Positions 45,740 to 55,631 are shown, counted from the stretch's first letter. The stretch is 64,000 nt of DNA from Tubiluchus corallicola (GCA_030141605.1 JAQGDQ010002392.1:1-64000), one strand, 5' to 3'. Made by a program: numbers and translations. The notes: generated by a model not told the origin, from the sequence alone.

Positions 45740-47779
45740 CTACAAGTCTGATATTTTAAACTCTACCCTTCTATTTTGTGCCCTTCCTTCGGCAGTGTTA
45801 TTAGGTGCTATTGGCTCATCGAAGCCATAGCCTTTGGTTATTATTTGTTCTTTCTTTATTCCTTTTGATATAAGATATTTTTGAACAACTTTAGCCCTTT
45901 GTAAAGAAATCCATTGGTTTATTTCTTTTGAACCTACATTATCTGTGTGTCCAGAAACCTCTACAACCAGAGCTGGATAAGCTACCAATAATTCATAGAT
46001 TCTTTCAAGCTCTGTAAACGATTCTGATTTAAGGGCAGATTTTCCTGTTTCGAAGAATACATTTTTCAATATTACCATAGCCCCTACAGCCAATTTACTT
46101 AGCAAAATATCTTTTGTTATTTCCTGATAGCCTTGTGACTTTGGAATGTCTAAGTTTTCTGAGTGAAATAAGTATTCTTCTGTTTTTACTGCAATACCAT
46201 AGTTTATTCCAGAAGGTAAGGTCAATAGGAATTCTCCCGTGGCTTTATTGTTTTTAATAGTAGAAACAAGGCTATTTTTTTCATTATCTACAATTTCTAG
46301 GGTAGCTTCTATTGGTTTCAATGTTATAGCATCTTTGATACTTCCTTTAAGCACTGTAAGCAATACCTTCTTTATCTCTACCTCACCTTGCAAGTTGGTT
46401 TCTGTTATAGGCTTTGTATTAACGAGTAAATTATCTTCACTTGCTAATATTATTGGTTTTTCTTCCCCTCTAAAAACTATTCTATATATATCATAACTGC
46501 CATAGCTATCGTCTCTAATGGAAGAAAAATACCCAACTTTTCCATTGCCACTTAATGTAAAAAAGACATCATCGTCAGGAGTATTCAAGGGGTATCCTAC
46601 ATTTTCAGGCTTGCCCCATTCTCCATTGTCTTGTAGCTCCGATTTGAATATATCGAACCCTCCCATTGTATTATGCCCTTTGGAGCTAAAAAATAGCGTT
46701 CTTCCATCAGGATGCAAAAACACCCCCCTTTCGTCATACTTTGTATTTACGTTGCTTCCTATGTTTTCGGGCTTGCCCCACTCCCCATCGTCTTGTAGTT
46801 CTGATTTAAATATATCAAAGCCTCCAAAATTGTTTTTCGGGTTGTCTGAAGCAAAATATAGTGTTTGTCCATCAGGAGAAAAAGACGCAGAGCCTTCACG
46901 ATAAGACGATTTTATATTTTTTAATGCTTTATTGCTTGGTTTCTCCCATTTTCTTCCTTCCAGTCTTGATGTATAAAGGTCACCTGATTGAAAAATTATT
47001 AGTTGTTGTCCATCAGAAGATATTCCAACAATAGCAGCTCCATATTTACCAAGTGCTGCACCTACATCTCTGGCTGTTTCCCATTTACCATTTTTTTTAT
47101 TTTTATATATGGATTCTACCATTCTACCGTTTTGGGTCAAAGGTCGTTTTGATGTGTATAATATTGAGGACTGGTCAGTAGTAATATAAGGTCCATATTC
47201 TGGGTATTTAGTATTTACTTTTTCTCCAAGATTGTCAATAAAAACTCTAATAGGATTTTCTACTATTTTTTTTCCATTCTCACATTCTTCTATTCTTCTT
47301 TCTACTTCACTTATCTTATCTTCTACTTTCTTATTATTAGACAAGATGTTTTTATATCTTTCGTAAAAATCAATTGCTTTTTCAAATTCACAGTTTAGGT
47401 GATATCCTCTACCAAGTAAAAAATAAATATCTTCTGATATCCTTGGATCCAATTTATATGCTTTTTCAAGATATTTTAGAGACTTACTTTTATTAACAGT
47501 ATTTATAAAACATACTCCTATTCTATAATTAAGGGTAGGGTTATCAGGAAGATACTCATAGCTTTCTAAATAAAGTTCCAATGCTTCGGGATATTGAGAG
47601 TGTCCTGCATTAAATAGTTCTTTGGCTTTTTTTATCTTATCGTTTATTATTTTATATTCTTCTGCAGAAGGAAAATCTTTTTTACTTGTTTTTATTTCTT
47701 GTGCTAAAACAGACAATACTGCAAAGCAAAAGAAAGATAAGGACATTATATGTTTTATATTACTTATAAAGTTCTTCAT
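45740..47779 (-). CDS. TPR / beta-propeller / CRD / OmpA-domain protein (PorE-like)
   Basis: A 679-residue exported protein. Order: signal peptide (1-26, ending VLAQ), TPR repeats (about 40-150), a PD40-type propeller with repeated GGFDIFKSELQD motifs (about 180-420), a carboxypeptidase-regulatory-like fold (about 460-550), and an OmpA C-terminal domain (about 565-679) with the peptidoglycan-binding SGHTDNVGS and NRRVEFK. This order is that of PorE, a periplasmic component of type IX secretion. A lipobox cysteine, present in PorE, is not seen. It is 18 bases after the TPR gene upstream, so they are likely co-transcribed. Confidence 0.8.
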   Translation of the reverse strand: MKNFISNIKHIMSLSFFCFAVLSVLAQEIKTSKKDFPSAEEYKIINDKIKKAKELFNAGHSQYPEALELYLESYEYLPDNPTLNYRIGVCFINTVNKSKSLKYLEKAYKLDPRISEDIYFLLGRGYHLNCEFEKAIDFYERYKNILSNNKKVEDKISEVERRIEECENGKKIVENPIRVFIDNLGEKVNTKYPEYGPYITTDQSSILYTSKRPLTQNGRMVESIYKNKKNGKWETARDVGAALGKYGAAIVGISSDGQQLIIFQSGDLYTSRLEGRKWEKPSNKALKNIKSSYREGSASFSPDGQTLYFASDNPKNNFGGFDIFKSELQDDGEWGKPENIGSNVNTKYDERGVFLHPDGRTLFFSSKGHNTMGGFDIFKSELQDNGEWGKPENVGYPLNTPDDDVFFTLSGNGKVGYFSSIRDDSYGSYDIYRIVFRGEEKPIILASEDNLLVNTKPITETNLQGEVEIKKVLLTVLKGSIKDAITLKPIEATLEIVDNEKNSLVSTIKNNKATGEFLLTLPSGINYGIAVKTEEYLFHSENLDIPKSQGYQEITKDILLSKLAVGAMVILKNVFFETGKSALKSESFTELERIYELLVAYPALVVEVSGHTDNVGSKEINQWISLQRAKVVQKYLISKGIKKEQIITKGYGFDEPIAPNNTAEGRAQNRRVEFKISDL

Positions 47780-47797
47780 AAGCTACTAATAAAGGTT

Positions 47798-48856
47798 TTA
47801 TTCGCATTCTTCTAAATATATTTTTGCTTCTTTTGCTCCTAAGTCTGCTGCTTTTTGCCAATCGTTACAAGCTTGTTCTCTTTTATTCAGCTCTTCGTAG
47901 GCAATGCCTCTATTGACATAAGAGTAAGGATATTCAGAGTTTACTTCAATTGCTTTATCAAAGTGTTTTATGGCTTCTTGATATTTTTTTTGTTTTATTT
48001 TTGCATTACCTATGTTGTTTGTCGCAAAGACGTAGTTATTATCCAAAGAAATTGCTTCTTCAAAATCTTTGATAGCTTCCTCGTAATTTTTATTTTCAAA
48101 TTTTGCACAACCTCTATTGTTGTATGCTATATGATAATCGCTTTTCAAGGCAATAGCTTTTGTATAATTTTCTATAGCTTTTTCGTATTGTTTTAGTTTT
48201 CTTTGCGTACTCCCTATATTGTTGTAAGTTACAGCTAATTTAGGGTCTAATTGTACAGCTTTTTCGTAATCTATTATGGCTTCCTCATACAATTCCAATT
48301 TTCTTTTGGCACTGCCTCTATCGTTGTATGCTATTGCCGACTCTGGGTCTAACTCTATACATTTGTCTAAGTTCTTTAACGATTCTGTATAGTTTGTATT
48401 TTGAAAATAAAGTATTCCAAGATTGTAGTATGTATCTGCATCTTCGACTCCTTTTTCTACTGCATAGGAATAATCTGATAAAGCATTATCTATATCGTCT
48501 AATCTTTGGTAGGATTTTGCACGGTTAGAGTATGCACTTAACATATTGTTGTCTAAACTTATTGCTTTTGTGAAACTTTCTATGGCTTTAGTATATTCCT
48601 CCAATAGCAAGTATATGGCTCCAATGTTATAGTGTGCTTCCACAAAATCAGGTTCATGCAAAATAGTTTCTTCAAACAATGCTAATGCTGCTTGATAGTC
48701 TTTGGCTTCGAACTCAACAATTCCTTTATTGTATGCTACTTGTGCTTCTTGGTTTTCTGCAACCATTTCAGTCTGAACTTGCTGTGAATAAGTAAACATA
48801 AAATTTAAGAAAACTAAATGTGTAAGTAAAGGTATTTTTATTTTCATTCTTAACAT
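47798..48856 (-). CDS. Tetratricopeptide-repeat protein
   Basis: About 350 residues; the start may be the fourth codon (MKIKIPLLTH). A signal-like N-terminus (to about 25, ending TYSQQ) is followed by eight to nine TPR units, with recurring AYNNRG and YNNIGST, and a C-terminal ACNDWQKAADLG that is Sel1-like. A scaffold of unknown partner, probably periplasmic and related to the downstream OmpA-domain protein. Confidence 0.85.
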   Translation of the reverse strand: MLRMKIKIPLLTHLVFLNFMFTYSQQVQTEMVAENQEAQVAYNKGIVEFEAKDYQAALALFEETILHEPDFVEAHYNIGAIYLLLEEYTKAIESFTKAISLDNNMLSAYSNRAKSYQRLDDIDNALSDYSYAVEKGVEDADTYYNLGILYFQNTNYTESLKNLDKCIELDPESAIAYNDRGSAKRKLELYEEAIIDYEKAVQLDPKLAVTYNNIGSTQRKLKQYEKAIENYTKAIALKSDYHIAYNNRGCAKFENKNYEEAIKDFEEAISLDNNYVFATNNIGNAKIKQKKYQEAIKHFDKAIEVNSEYPYSYVNRGIAYEELNKREQACNDWQKAADLGAKEAKIYLEECE

Positions 48857-48878
48857 TAAATAAATTAAAAATAGGAGG

Positions 48879-48909
48879 CAAATTTACATAAAATTTTCTT
48901 AACCTCAAA
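48879..48909 (-). promoter_or_regulatory. Promoter of the TPR/OmpA operon
   Basis: Minus strand: TTTG (48909-48906), 19 bases, TAAATTTG (48886-48879), a full consensus match 22 bases before the annotated start. Confidence 0.72.
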
Positions 48910-49060
48910 ACTTTAAGAAATTATACTACCTTAACAATCAGATTAGTAATTATAATTTTGCCAGTATTTGTTTATAAGATTAAACAGGCTTTTAGGTTTA
49001 TAATTTCAGTTGTAGGCTACGAAAATAATAAAGTCAAACAAGTATGTAATTCCCCGCTTT

Positions 49061-50452
49061 TTAGTTGTATTTACTTCCCAGTTTCACCATAAATTGAAAA
49101 GCTTCTTTATAATTGTTTTTTATCTTTCCTTCTAATATGGCTTCTTTGATGCTATTTTTTATTATCCCTACTTCTCTTGAAGGTTTTAAGTTAAGGGTTT
49201 TCATTATTATTTCACCTGTAATAGGAGGTTGAAAGTTTCTTATTCTATCTTTTTCTTCTATTTCTTTTAGTTTTCTGCGGACTATTTTAAAATTATTTAA
49301 ATACCGTTCAACTTTGTTGTTATTTTTAGAAGTAATATCTGCCTCACACAGTGTCATTAGGTCATTTATATCATTCCCAGCTTCGAAAAGTAATCTACGT
49401 ATAGCCGAATCTGTTACTGTATCTTTTACTAAGGCAATAGGTCGTAGGTGCAGTTTTACTAACTTCCGAATATATTTAAGTTTTTCATTTAGTGGTAGTT
49501 TCAATTTTTTAAAAATATTAGGTAGCATCTTTGCACCTATATAGTCGTGCGAATGGAAGGTCCAGCCAACATTTTCTTCAAACTTTTTTGTCTGTGGCTT
49601 AGCAATATCGTGTAGTAAAGCAGCCCAACGCAGCCATAAACTATTAGTATTCAAACTTATTTGGTCTAATACTTTCAAGGTATGATAAAAATTATCTTTG
49701 TGACTGATGTTGTTAACAGTTTCTATTCCTTTAAGTTTTTCCAACTCTGGAAATATAATACCTAACAAACCTGTTTTGCCCAATAACTTAAAACCTATGG
49801 ATGGTGTAGGGGACAAAATCACTTTGTTGAGTTCATCGGTTATTCTCTCTTGTGATACTATTTTTATCCTATCCTTATTTTTTGCTATGCCTTGTAATGT
49901 CTTTTCCTCTATGCTAAAATTGAGTTGAGTTGCAAACCTTATAGCTCGCATCATTCTTAGAGGGTCATCAGAGAAGGTTGTATCTGGATTTAAAGGAGTT
50001 TTTATTATCTTCCTTCGTAAGTCGCTTACCCCTCCGAAGGGGTCTATTAGTTCTCCATAGTTTTGTTGATTAAGACTAATGGCAAGAGTATTAATGGTAA
50101 AATCTCTTCGGTTTTGGTCGTCTTCTAAACTACCATTCTCTACTATAGGATTGCGCGAATGTCGTTGGTACGATTCTTTTCTTGCTCCAACAAATTCAAC
50201 ATCTATATCTTTGTATTGGAACATTGCTGTACCAAAGTTTTTGAAACGAGTTACTCTAAATACTTTAAGTTTTTGAGCTACTTGCTTCGCAAAACCTATT
50301 CCATTGCCTACAATTACAAAATCTATATCTTTGGATTCTCTTTTTAGTAGTAAATCTCTCACATAACCACCTATTGCATAGGTTTCTATTTGTTGTTTTT
50401 CTACTACTTCTTTTATGGCCTGAAACAATGGAGTATCTAAGTCTACTTTCAT
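49061..50452 (-). CDS. cca: CCA tRNA nucleotidyltransferase with HD domain
   Basis: A 463-residue class II nucleotidyltransferase. [22 protein letters not shown] holds the catalytic Dx[12 protein letters not shown] and [16 protein letters not shown] are the binding motifs, and LLHDIAKP in the C-terminal half is an HD phosphohydrolase-like domain. It adds or repairs the 3' CCA of tRNAs; members of this family in Bacteroidota may also act as poly(A) polymerase. On the minus strand a TACTTTTG box (50478-50471) lies 18 bases upstream, with CAAA (TTTG) 16 bases further. Confidence 0.93.
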   Translation of the reverse strand: MKVDLDTPLFQAIKEVVEKQQIETYAIGGYVRDLLLKRESKDIDFVIVGNGIGFAKQVAQKLKVFRVTRFKNFGTAMFQYKDIDVEFVGARKESYQRHSRNPIVENGSLEDDQNRRDFTINTLAISLNQQNYGELIDPFGGVSDLRRKIIKTPLNPDTTFSDDPLRMMRAIRFATQLNFSIEEKTLQGIAKNKDRIKIVSQERITDELNKVILSPTPSIGFKLLGKTGLLGIIFPELEKLKGIETVNNISHKDNFYHTLKVLDQISLNTNSLWLRWAALLHDIAKPQTKKFEENVGWTFHSHDYIGAKMLPNIFKKLKLPLNEKLKYIRKLVKLHLRPIALVKDTVTDSAIRRLLFEAGNDINDLMTLCEADITSKNNNKVERYLNNFKIVRRKLKEIEEKDRIRNFQPPITGEIIMKTLNLKPSREVGIIKNSIKEAILEGKIKNNYKEAFQFMVKLGSKYN

Positions 50453-50727
50453 TTACACATAATATTTCTACAAAAGTAATATATTATATCTTATCAAAAG
50501 ATATACGAGGCTAAATAGTAAAAATCAATAATATACTTTTTTTACCCTCTTGTTTTTAGTTTTCCTCTGCTGCTTTCGACTGCTCTCATTTCTACATTGT
50601 AGATGGCTCGAGACCTCTTTTATTGTTTTTTCATTTTCTCAAATATTCTCAAAAACCCTTTCGAAACTACTGTTTTCATTGATTTACAGAAAAACCTAAA
50701 TTTCATCAAATAACATAAAATATCAAA

Positions 50728-50763
50728 AATCTTGCCCCTAATCTTGCCCCCAATCTTGCCCCC
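50728..50763. repeat. Three tandem 12-bp repeats before the integrase
   Basis: AATCTTGCCCCT at 50728-50739, then AATCTTGCCCCC at 50740-50751 and 50752-50763. A one-turn period and the position beside the integrase suggest protein-binding sites, possibly arm sites of the recombinase. Confidence 0.75.
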
Positions 50764-50786
50764 AATAAAAGAATATATTACCTTTG
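50756..50786 (+). promoter_or_regulatory. Integrase promoter
   Basis: TTG (50756-50758, inside the third 12-bp repeat), 20 bases, TACCTTTG (50779-50786), 22 bases before the ATG. Because the -33 element is part of the repeat, a protein bound there would repress transcription. Confidence 0.7.
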
Positions 50787-50808
50787 TTTTTGATAAAATT
50801 TCAATACA

Positions 50809-52140
50809 ATGAAAAATCTAAAATTCAATCTGAAAGACAGTAGCACAGACAAAAAAACCCTTATTTTTATGAGGGCAAGTATCAATAGGCAACTATTTAA
50901 ATATAGCACAGGGCAAAAAATACTACCTCAACTTTGGGATACCAATACCCAACGTCCCACAAAAGATACTAAACTACTTAGAAAACACAGCAAGCAAAAC
51001 CCTACTTTAAGAAATGAACTAAGAGACCTAAACACTATCTTAAACAGGCACGAGCAAGCATTTTTTAAGGCTCACAGTTATTTAACACAACAGGGAGAAA
51101 CACCTACACCACAAAACATAAAATATTTATTAGACAAAGAACTTAAACCAGAGACACAGAACAAAGGAAAAGATAAAAACATTACTCTAAACACATTTAT
51201 TGACAACTTTATAAAAGGTTTAGAAAACGGCACAGTTCTAACAGAGAAAGGAAAATTATACACCAAAGGAACTATAAAAGTATACAAAGGCTTTCAAAGT
51301 CAATTCAACGAACTACAAACAAAAACAAGACGCAAATATAACTTTGAGCATATTACTATTGACTTCTACGATAGATTTGTTCAATTCTTTATCAATAAAA
51401 ACTACAGCCTTAATACCATAGGCAAACTAACTACACGGTTAAAAAAGATAATGAGAGAAGCTCACGAACAAGGGCTACACAACAATGCTGAATATGAACG
51501 TAAAAAGTTTAAAGTACTTTCTCAACCTGTTTACAACATCTACCTTACAGAAGAAGAAACACAGCGATTACACGATTTAGACCTAAGCTCAAAACCACAT
51601 TTAGAAAAGGCAAGAGATATTTTCTTAGTAGGATGCTATACAGCTCAAAGAGTATCTGACTACAAAAGAATAGAAAAGAAACACATTAAAAAACTGGGCA
51701 ACAATAAGTTTTTAGAAATACACCAACAAAAAACAGGCGAAAGGGTATTTGTGCCTTTACATCCCCAATGTTTAGAACTCTTAGAAAAATACGACTATAA
51801 ATTACCTCAAATGCAGGAACAGAAAATAAATGACTATATCAAAAGAGTAGGTAAAATAGCAGAAATAAACGATACTATAACCACAGAAAAAACCAAAGGA
51901 GGTTTAAAACTTCAAGCCTCACAACCTAAATATGAGCTTATACAAACCCATACAGCCCGAAGAACAGGAGCTACCAATATGTATTTAGCAGGTATTCCTA
52001 CTATTGATATAATGAAAATAACAGGACATAGAACAGAAAGTAATCTACTACGATATATCAACGTAACCAAAGAAGAAACAGCAGAAAAATTAGCCTCACA
52101 CCCTTATTTCAACAAAGCAAAAATGAAAGTTGTATCTTAG
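50809..52140 (+). CDS. Tyrosine recombinase / integrase
   Basis: A 443-residue site-specific recombinase of the Bacteroidota mobile-element type. The N-terminal arm-binding domain (1-110) and the SAM-like core-binding domain (125-225) precede the catalytic domain. The catalytic residues are visible: R281 (TAQRVSD), H381-T-A-R384, H407 (ITGHRTE) and the nucleophile Y416 (LLRYINV). It defines the start of an integrative element that runs to the right. Confidence 0.94.
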   Translation: MKNLKFNLKDSSTDKKTLIFMRASINRQLFKYSTGQKILPQLWDTNTQRPTKDTKLLRKHSKQNPTLRNELRDLNTILNRHEQAFFKAHSYLTQQGETPTPQNIKYLLDKELKPETQNKGKDKNITLNTFIDNFIKGLENGTVLTEKGKLYTKGTIKVYKGFQSQFNELQTKTRRKYNFEHITIDFYDRFVQFFINKNYSLNTIGKLTTRLKKIMREAHEQGLHNNAEYERKKFKVLSQPVYNIYLTEEETQRLHDLDLSSKPHLEKARDIFLVGCYTAQRVSDYKRIEKKHIKKLGNNKFLEIHQQKTGERVFVPLHPQCLELLEKYDYKLPQMQEQKINDYIKRVGKIAEINDTITTEKTKGGLKLQASQPKYELIQTHTARRTGATNMYLAGIPTIDIMKITGHRTESNLLRYINVTKEETAEKLASHPYFNKAKMKVVS

Positions 52141-52172
52141 TCAAAAATGTAAAAGACGTATTAAAGAAACGA

Positions 52173-52409
52173 ATGATAGAATATAAAAATACTATTCGTA
52201 CGCAGTTACCTAAAATTTACAATCAAAACCTATTCAAAAACCCTTATACTAAGATTGATTTTTTAGCCAGCGATTTAGATATTACACGACAAACAGCAAG
52301 TAACTATTTAGATATGATTAGCGAACTCAACTTATTAGAAAAAATCAAAGTAGGAAAAAGCAATTACTATATCAACCACCAACTTTTAGATACATTGGTA
52401 AACGTATGA
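52173..52409 (+). CDS. C-terminal fragment of a Fic-family protein
   Basis: 78 residues that match only the C-terminal winged-helix part of Fic proteins: TQLPKIYNQNLFKNPYTKIDFL, then DITRQTASNYLDMISELNLLEKI and SNYYIN. The preceding frame (from about 52146) continues the similarity for about ten codons, and the catalytic Fic domain with its HxFx(D/E)GN motif is absent. So it is a remnant left by deletion, or a stand-alone DNA-binding piece. Confidence 0.6.
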   Translation: MIEYKNTIRTQLPKIYNQNLFKNPYTKIDFLASDLDITRQTASNYLDMISELNLLEKIKVGKSNYYINHQLLDTLVNV

Positions 52410-52558
52410 TAATGTATTAAAAAATGCTAATGTGTTAAAGAAATGTGATTTTCTTAACATAAGAAAAGTGATATGTTAAAATAACCAACATTTAAATTTA
52501 CTCTATTTCTATGAAATAAGAAAATGAAAAACATTCTAAAGACTTCCTTAACTTAAAA

Positions 52559-53044
52559 ATGGAACTACAACAAATAGAACAAAAAATATTTGAAATACGA
52601 GGACAAAAAGTAATGCTTGATTTTGACCTTGCAGAGCTTTATGAAGTAGAAACAAAAAGGCTAAAAGAAGCCGTTAGGAGAAACATCAACCGTTTCCCTT
52701 CTGATTTTATGTTTGAACTTTCAAAAAAAGAGTTTAAACCTTTGAGGACGCAATTTGCGTCCTCAAAAAAAGGAGGTATAAGATATATGCCTTTTGCTTT
52801 TACAGAACAAGGTGTTGCAATGCTTACAAGCATATTAAATAGTCCTAAAGCGATAGAAGTAAATATACAGATTGTAAGAGCTTTTGTATTTATTAGGCAA
52901 TATGCACTAACTCACAAAGACTTAACAGAAAAATTAAAAGAATTAGAAAACAAATACGACCAAAAATTTAATGACGTTACAGAAGTCTTAAACTACTTAC
53001 TACAAAAAGACAAACAAGAAACCAAATTTAAAAAAAGAAAATAG
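52559..53044 (+). CDS. ORF6N-domain DNA-binding protein
   Basis: 161 residues. The ORF6N domain (about 5-95) is clear from IFEIRGQKVMLDFDLAELYEVETKRLKEAVRRN, FPSDFMFELSK and FAFTEQGVAMLTSIL. The C-terminal tail (110-161) is a charged coiled helix. Such proteins are common in mobile elements of Bacteroidota, likely as transcription regulators. Confidence 0.85.
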   Translation: MELQQIEQKIFEIRGQKVMLDFDLAELYEVETKRLKEAVRRNINRFPSDFMFELSKKEFKPLRTQFASSKKGGIRYMPFAFTEQGVAMLTSILNSPKAIEVNIQIVRAFVFIRQYALTHKDLTEKLKELENKYDQKFNDVTEVLNYLLQKDKQETKFKKRK

Positions 53045-53084
53045 GTTTTAAAACAAAATAAAAACACCTTAAATTTAATTGAAA

Positions 53085-53858
53085 ATGAAAACTTTCACCC
53101 TTTCTCTAAAAAATGTGCGAAACCTTCTTAAAATAGTAAAAGGAGAAGTAACCAGTTTAAGGGCTATACAACCACAAGACAACTGTATAATGGAGATGAT
53201 AGACGAAAGTCAATTTCAAAGAGGAGCAGCAAACAGAGAAGAAAACCAAACTCTTGTAGATGAACTTAAAGATGTTTGCAGCGAAGCGATGACAGAAATA
53301 GAAATTTGCATAAGCGATAGAGAAAGATTATTACCCAGTATAAAAAACTTGCATAAATACTTATTAGAATATGCTCAATTATATAAAGAAAAAGACTTTG
53401 TTTCTAATTACTATCTATACTACACCAAACATTATCCTATAATAGAAGTAAAAGAATTTTTAGAGGACATTATAAAACAAACAGGTTTAGACACAGAAAA
53501 CACCCAAGACCTCCGCATACCCACCAACCAAAGTAAAGAAGAGGTAGAAGCTTACTTTATGAGACTTACCCAAGTAGAAGGAATAACAGAAAAAGATGTA
53601 ACAAATATTTTGGGAACTTATTTTAGAGGCTTTGAAAAAAGAACATTGCACCGAAAGCTTACTCCTATTTGTAAGCAAAATGATTTGTGTTGTTTTATGC
53701 AAAAGTTTTACAAACAGGAAACTTATACTAACAGCCAAGATAAATATGCAGAAATATTAAAAAAATCATTTAATCTTTTCCAAAAAACTCAATTAAAAAC
53801 AATAAAAGAAATTATGAGCCATACAAATAATTCAAAACCTAAGAATTACCCTTTTTAA
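53085..53858 (+). CDS. Hypothetical protein of the integrative element
   Basis: 257 residues from the ATG at 53085; a TTG two codons earlier is less likely. Helix-rich, starting MKTFTLSLKNVRNLLKIVKGE, with no signal peptide or membrane segment. I do not recognise a domain. Its place between an ORF6N regulator and the excisionase suggests an accessory gene of the element. Confidence 0.65.
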   Translation: MKTFTLSLKNVRNLLKIVKGEVTSLRAIQPQDNCIMEMIDESQFQRGAANREENQTLVDELKDVCSEAMTEIEICISDRERLLPSIKNLHKYLLEYAQLYKEKDFVSNYYLYYTKHYPIIEVKEFLEDIIKQTGLDTENTQDLRIPTNQSKEEVEAYFMRLTQVEGITEKDVTNILGTYFRGFEKRTLHRKLTPICKQNDLCCFMQKFYKQETYTNSQDKYAEILKKSFNLFQKTQLKTIKEIMSHTNNSKPKNYPF

Positions 53859-53888
53859 CTTATTTTCTCCTTTAAATCACAAAAAAAC

Positions 53889-53937
53889 TACAACACTACA
53901 ATAAACGATACAAAAAACGATACAACACTACAATAAA
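53889..53937. repeat. Iteron-like direct repeats before the excisionase gene
   Basis: TACAACACTACAATAAA at 53889-53905 and again at 53921-53937 (32 bases apart, about three helical turns), enclosing two copies of CGATACAA (53906 and 53918). Confidence 0.7.
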
Positions 53938-53993
53938 TTTTCTCACCCTGTAACATCTCGTTAAACTTGTCTAAATTTTAAAAGTTTAACCCG

Positions 53994-54278
53994 ATGAGAC
54001 ATATCCAAATAGAAAACCTCACCGTAGAGGAACTCAAAGAAATAATAGCCCAAGAGGTAAAGAACAATATCCCTCAACCACAAGAGAAGAAAACCCCTAA
54101 CTATCTTACCCGTGAGCAAGTAGCAAATTTACTGAATGTAACTTTTCCTACCCTCAACCGATGGGCAAAACAAGGCATACTACCCACCTACCGAATAGGT
54201 AATAGGGTATTATACAAGTCTGATGAGGTGCATACCTGCATACAAGAAATACCCAATATCAAATACCAAAGAAAATAG
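53994..54278 (+). CDS. Excisionase-type helix-turn-helix protein
   Basis: 94 residues. The C-terminal half is a MerR/excisionase-like winged helix: LTREQVANLLNVTFPTLNRW, then GILPTYRIGNRVLYKSDEV. The N-terminal part is a short acidic helix. It probably binds the repeats just upstream and acts as directionality factor or regulator of the element. Confidence 0.85.
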   Translation: MRHIQIENLTVEELKEIIAQEVKNNIPQPQEKKTPNYLTREQVANLLNVTFPTLNRWAKQGILPTYRIGNRVLYKSDEVHTCIQEIPNIKYQRK

Positions 54279-54301
54279 ATAACTAAACTACGAGAATAAA
54301 A

Positions 54302-54337
54302 AAACAGAGACTGTTTTAACGGGTAGCCTCTGTTTTA
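54302..54337 (+). terminator. Terminator after the excisionase gene
   Basis: Nine-base-pair stem AAAACAGAG/CTCTGTTTT with an 18-base loop, 24 bases after the stop codon; the stem itself ends in four T. Confidence 0.55.
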
Positions 54338-54395
54338 ACTTAAAATCTTTTATGCAAAAAGTAACACTCTTTTTACATCTACAAAGGTACAAAAA

Positions 54396-55631
54396 ATGAT
54401 TGACTTTGTAAAAATATATGTAGATAAAAACCATAAAAAAGTTCTACTTGATAGGTTAAGAACTCTCACTACCACAAGGGACGAAAAAGTTAATACCTCT
54501 ACGGGTGAGGAATTAGAAATAAGAGCCAAGTATAAGAACCTTACTTTTATCTTCAAAGAAACTTATCCTTTTATCATCATCATAGGAAGCCTACACAAGT
54601 ATTTCAATGAAGGACATCACAACTACAATAACTTCTCATACACCGACCTTGTAAAAACCATTAACGACCTTTGCGAAACCTTCAACCTGCCTCCGCAAGA
54701 TTGTAGAATACACAACATAGAATTTTCTATCAATGTTACTGCTCAACTACCTGTTACTTTTCTTTTAAACTCCGTAATCAATTACAAAGGCAAAGAAGCC
54801 GACATAGAGAAAGGAGATGATAAATACTTCATAGAATTTAAGAGAGAGCAATATTCTGTAAAGTTATACAACAAAGGACTGCAATATCAAAAGATGCACA
54901 ACTACCAAGACTACAAAAACATCTTTCGCTTAGAAATTAAGGTTAAGAAGATGCAGTATCTTAGAGATAAAGGAATAAAGATATTTACCCTTGCTGACTT
55001 TAACAAACATAGTAAGATAAAGGCTCTTGCCTCTCTACTTATAAAGTCTTTTGGTTATGTTCTTATGTATGACAACACTCTTGATGATGATTTTCTCACC
55101 ACTCTACCACAAAGAGAGCAGAACTTATTAAGAGATGGTAGAAATCCAAAATACTGGGGGAGGCTAAAAGAAACACTCAACTACAATACATACAAAAGCA
55201 GAGTAAAGAGGTTTAGAGCCTTACAAAAGAAATACAATCAAAACACCTACCACACTACAACTTTATCATTAATAAAAGAGAAATGCCAAAAACTTTTAGG
55301 TATAGAACAGCAAGATGGACAACAAACAGAATTACAACCCAAAATATCAACAGAACTCACCACCTCCAAAGACAAAAACACTGACACAACCAAACACCCT
55401 GAAAAACAAAACTTTACAGATGAAAATGTAGAAAAGCAAAACAGTAACTTCACCCATTCTTACCCTATACTTAAAGAGAAAAAAAGGGTGAAGTTTAGAA
55501 AACAGGTTACTTATCTACAAGATAAGACAATTATCCCTCACCTACTAAGGCAGTACAACACCCAAACGAATAGCACACACCACCCCAACAACCACATCAC
55601 AAACCACCCTAAACTGTTATATCCTCCGTAA
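54396..55631 (+). CDS. Probable replication initiation protein of the element
   Basis: 411 residues. Residues 1-270 look like a phage/plasmid replication protein of the gene II/CRI type: MIDFVKIYV start, KYFIEFKREQYSVKLYNKGLQYQ and NIFRLEIKVKKMQYL fit the family pattern. The tail (310-411) is polar and low in complexity. It follows the excisionase, a common arrangement in small Bacteroidota mobile elements. The catalytic tyrosine cannot be assigned by eye, so the function is inferred. Confidence 0.6.
   Translation: MIDFVKIYVDKNHKKVLLDRLRTLTTTRDEKVNTSTGEELEIRAKYKNLTFIFKETYPFIIIIGSLHKYFNEGHHNYNNFSYTDLVKTINDLCETFNLPPQDCRIHNIEFSINVTAQLPVTFLLNSVINYKGKEADIEKGDDKYFIEFKREQYSVKLYNKGLQYQKMHNYQDYKNIFRLEIKVKKMQYLRDKGIKIFTLADFNKHSKIKALASLLIKSFGYVLMYDNTLDDDFLTTLPQREQNLLRDGRNPKYWGRLKETLNYNTYKSRVKRFRALQKKYNQNTYHTTTLSLIKEKCQKLLGIEQQDGQQTELQPKISTELTTSKDKNTDTTKHPEKQNFTDENVEKQNSNFTHSYPILKEKKRVKFRKQVTYLQDKTIIPHLLRQYNTQTNSTHHPNNHITNHPKLLYPP

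Larger units (their letters stand above)
50453..50808. other. Intergenic region at the left edge of the island
   Basis: 356 bases. It contains the probable cca promoter, three 12-bp tandem repeats (50728-50763) and the integrase promoter. I found no tRNA, nor a second copy of a short sequence that could be named as the attachment core. Confidence 0.6.
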
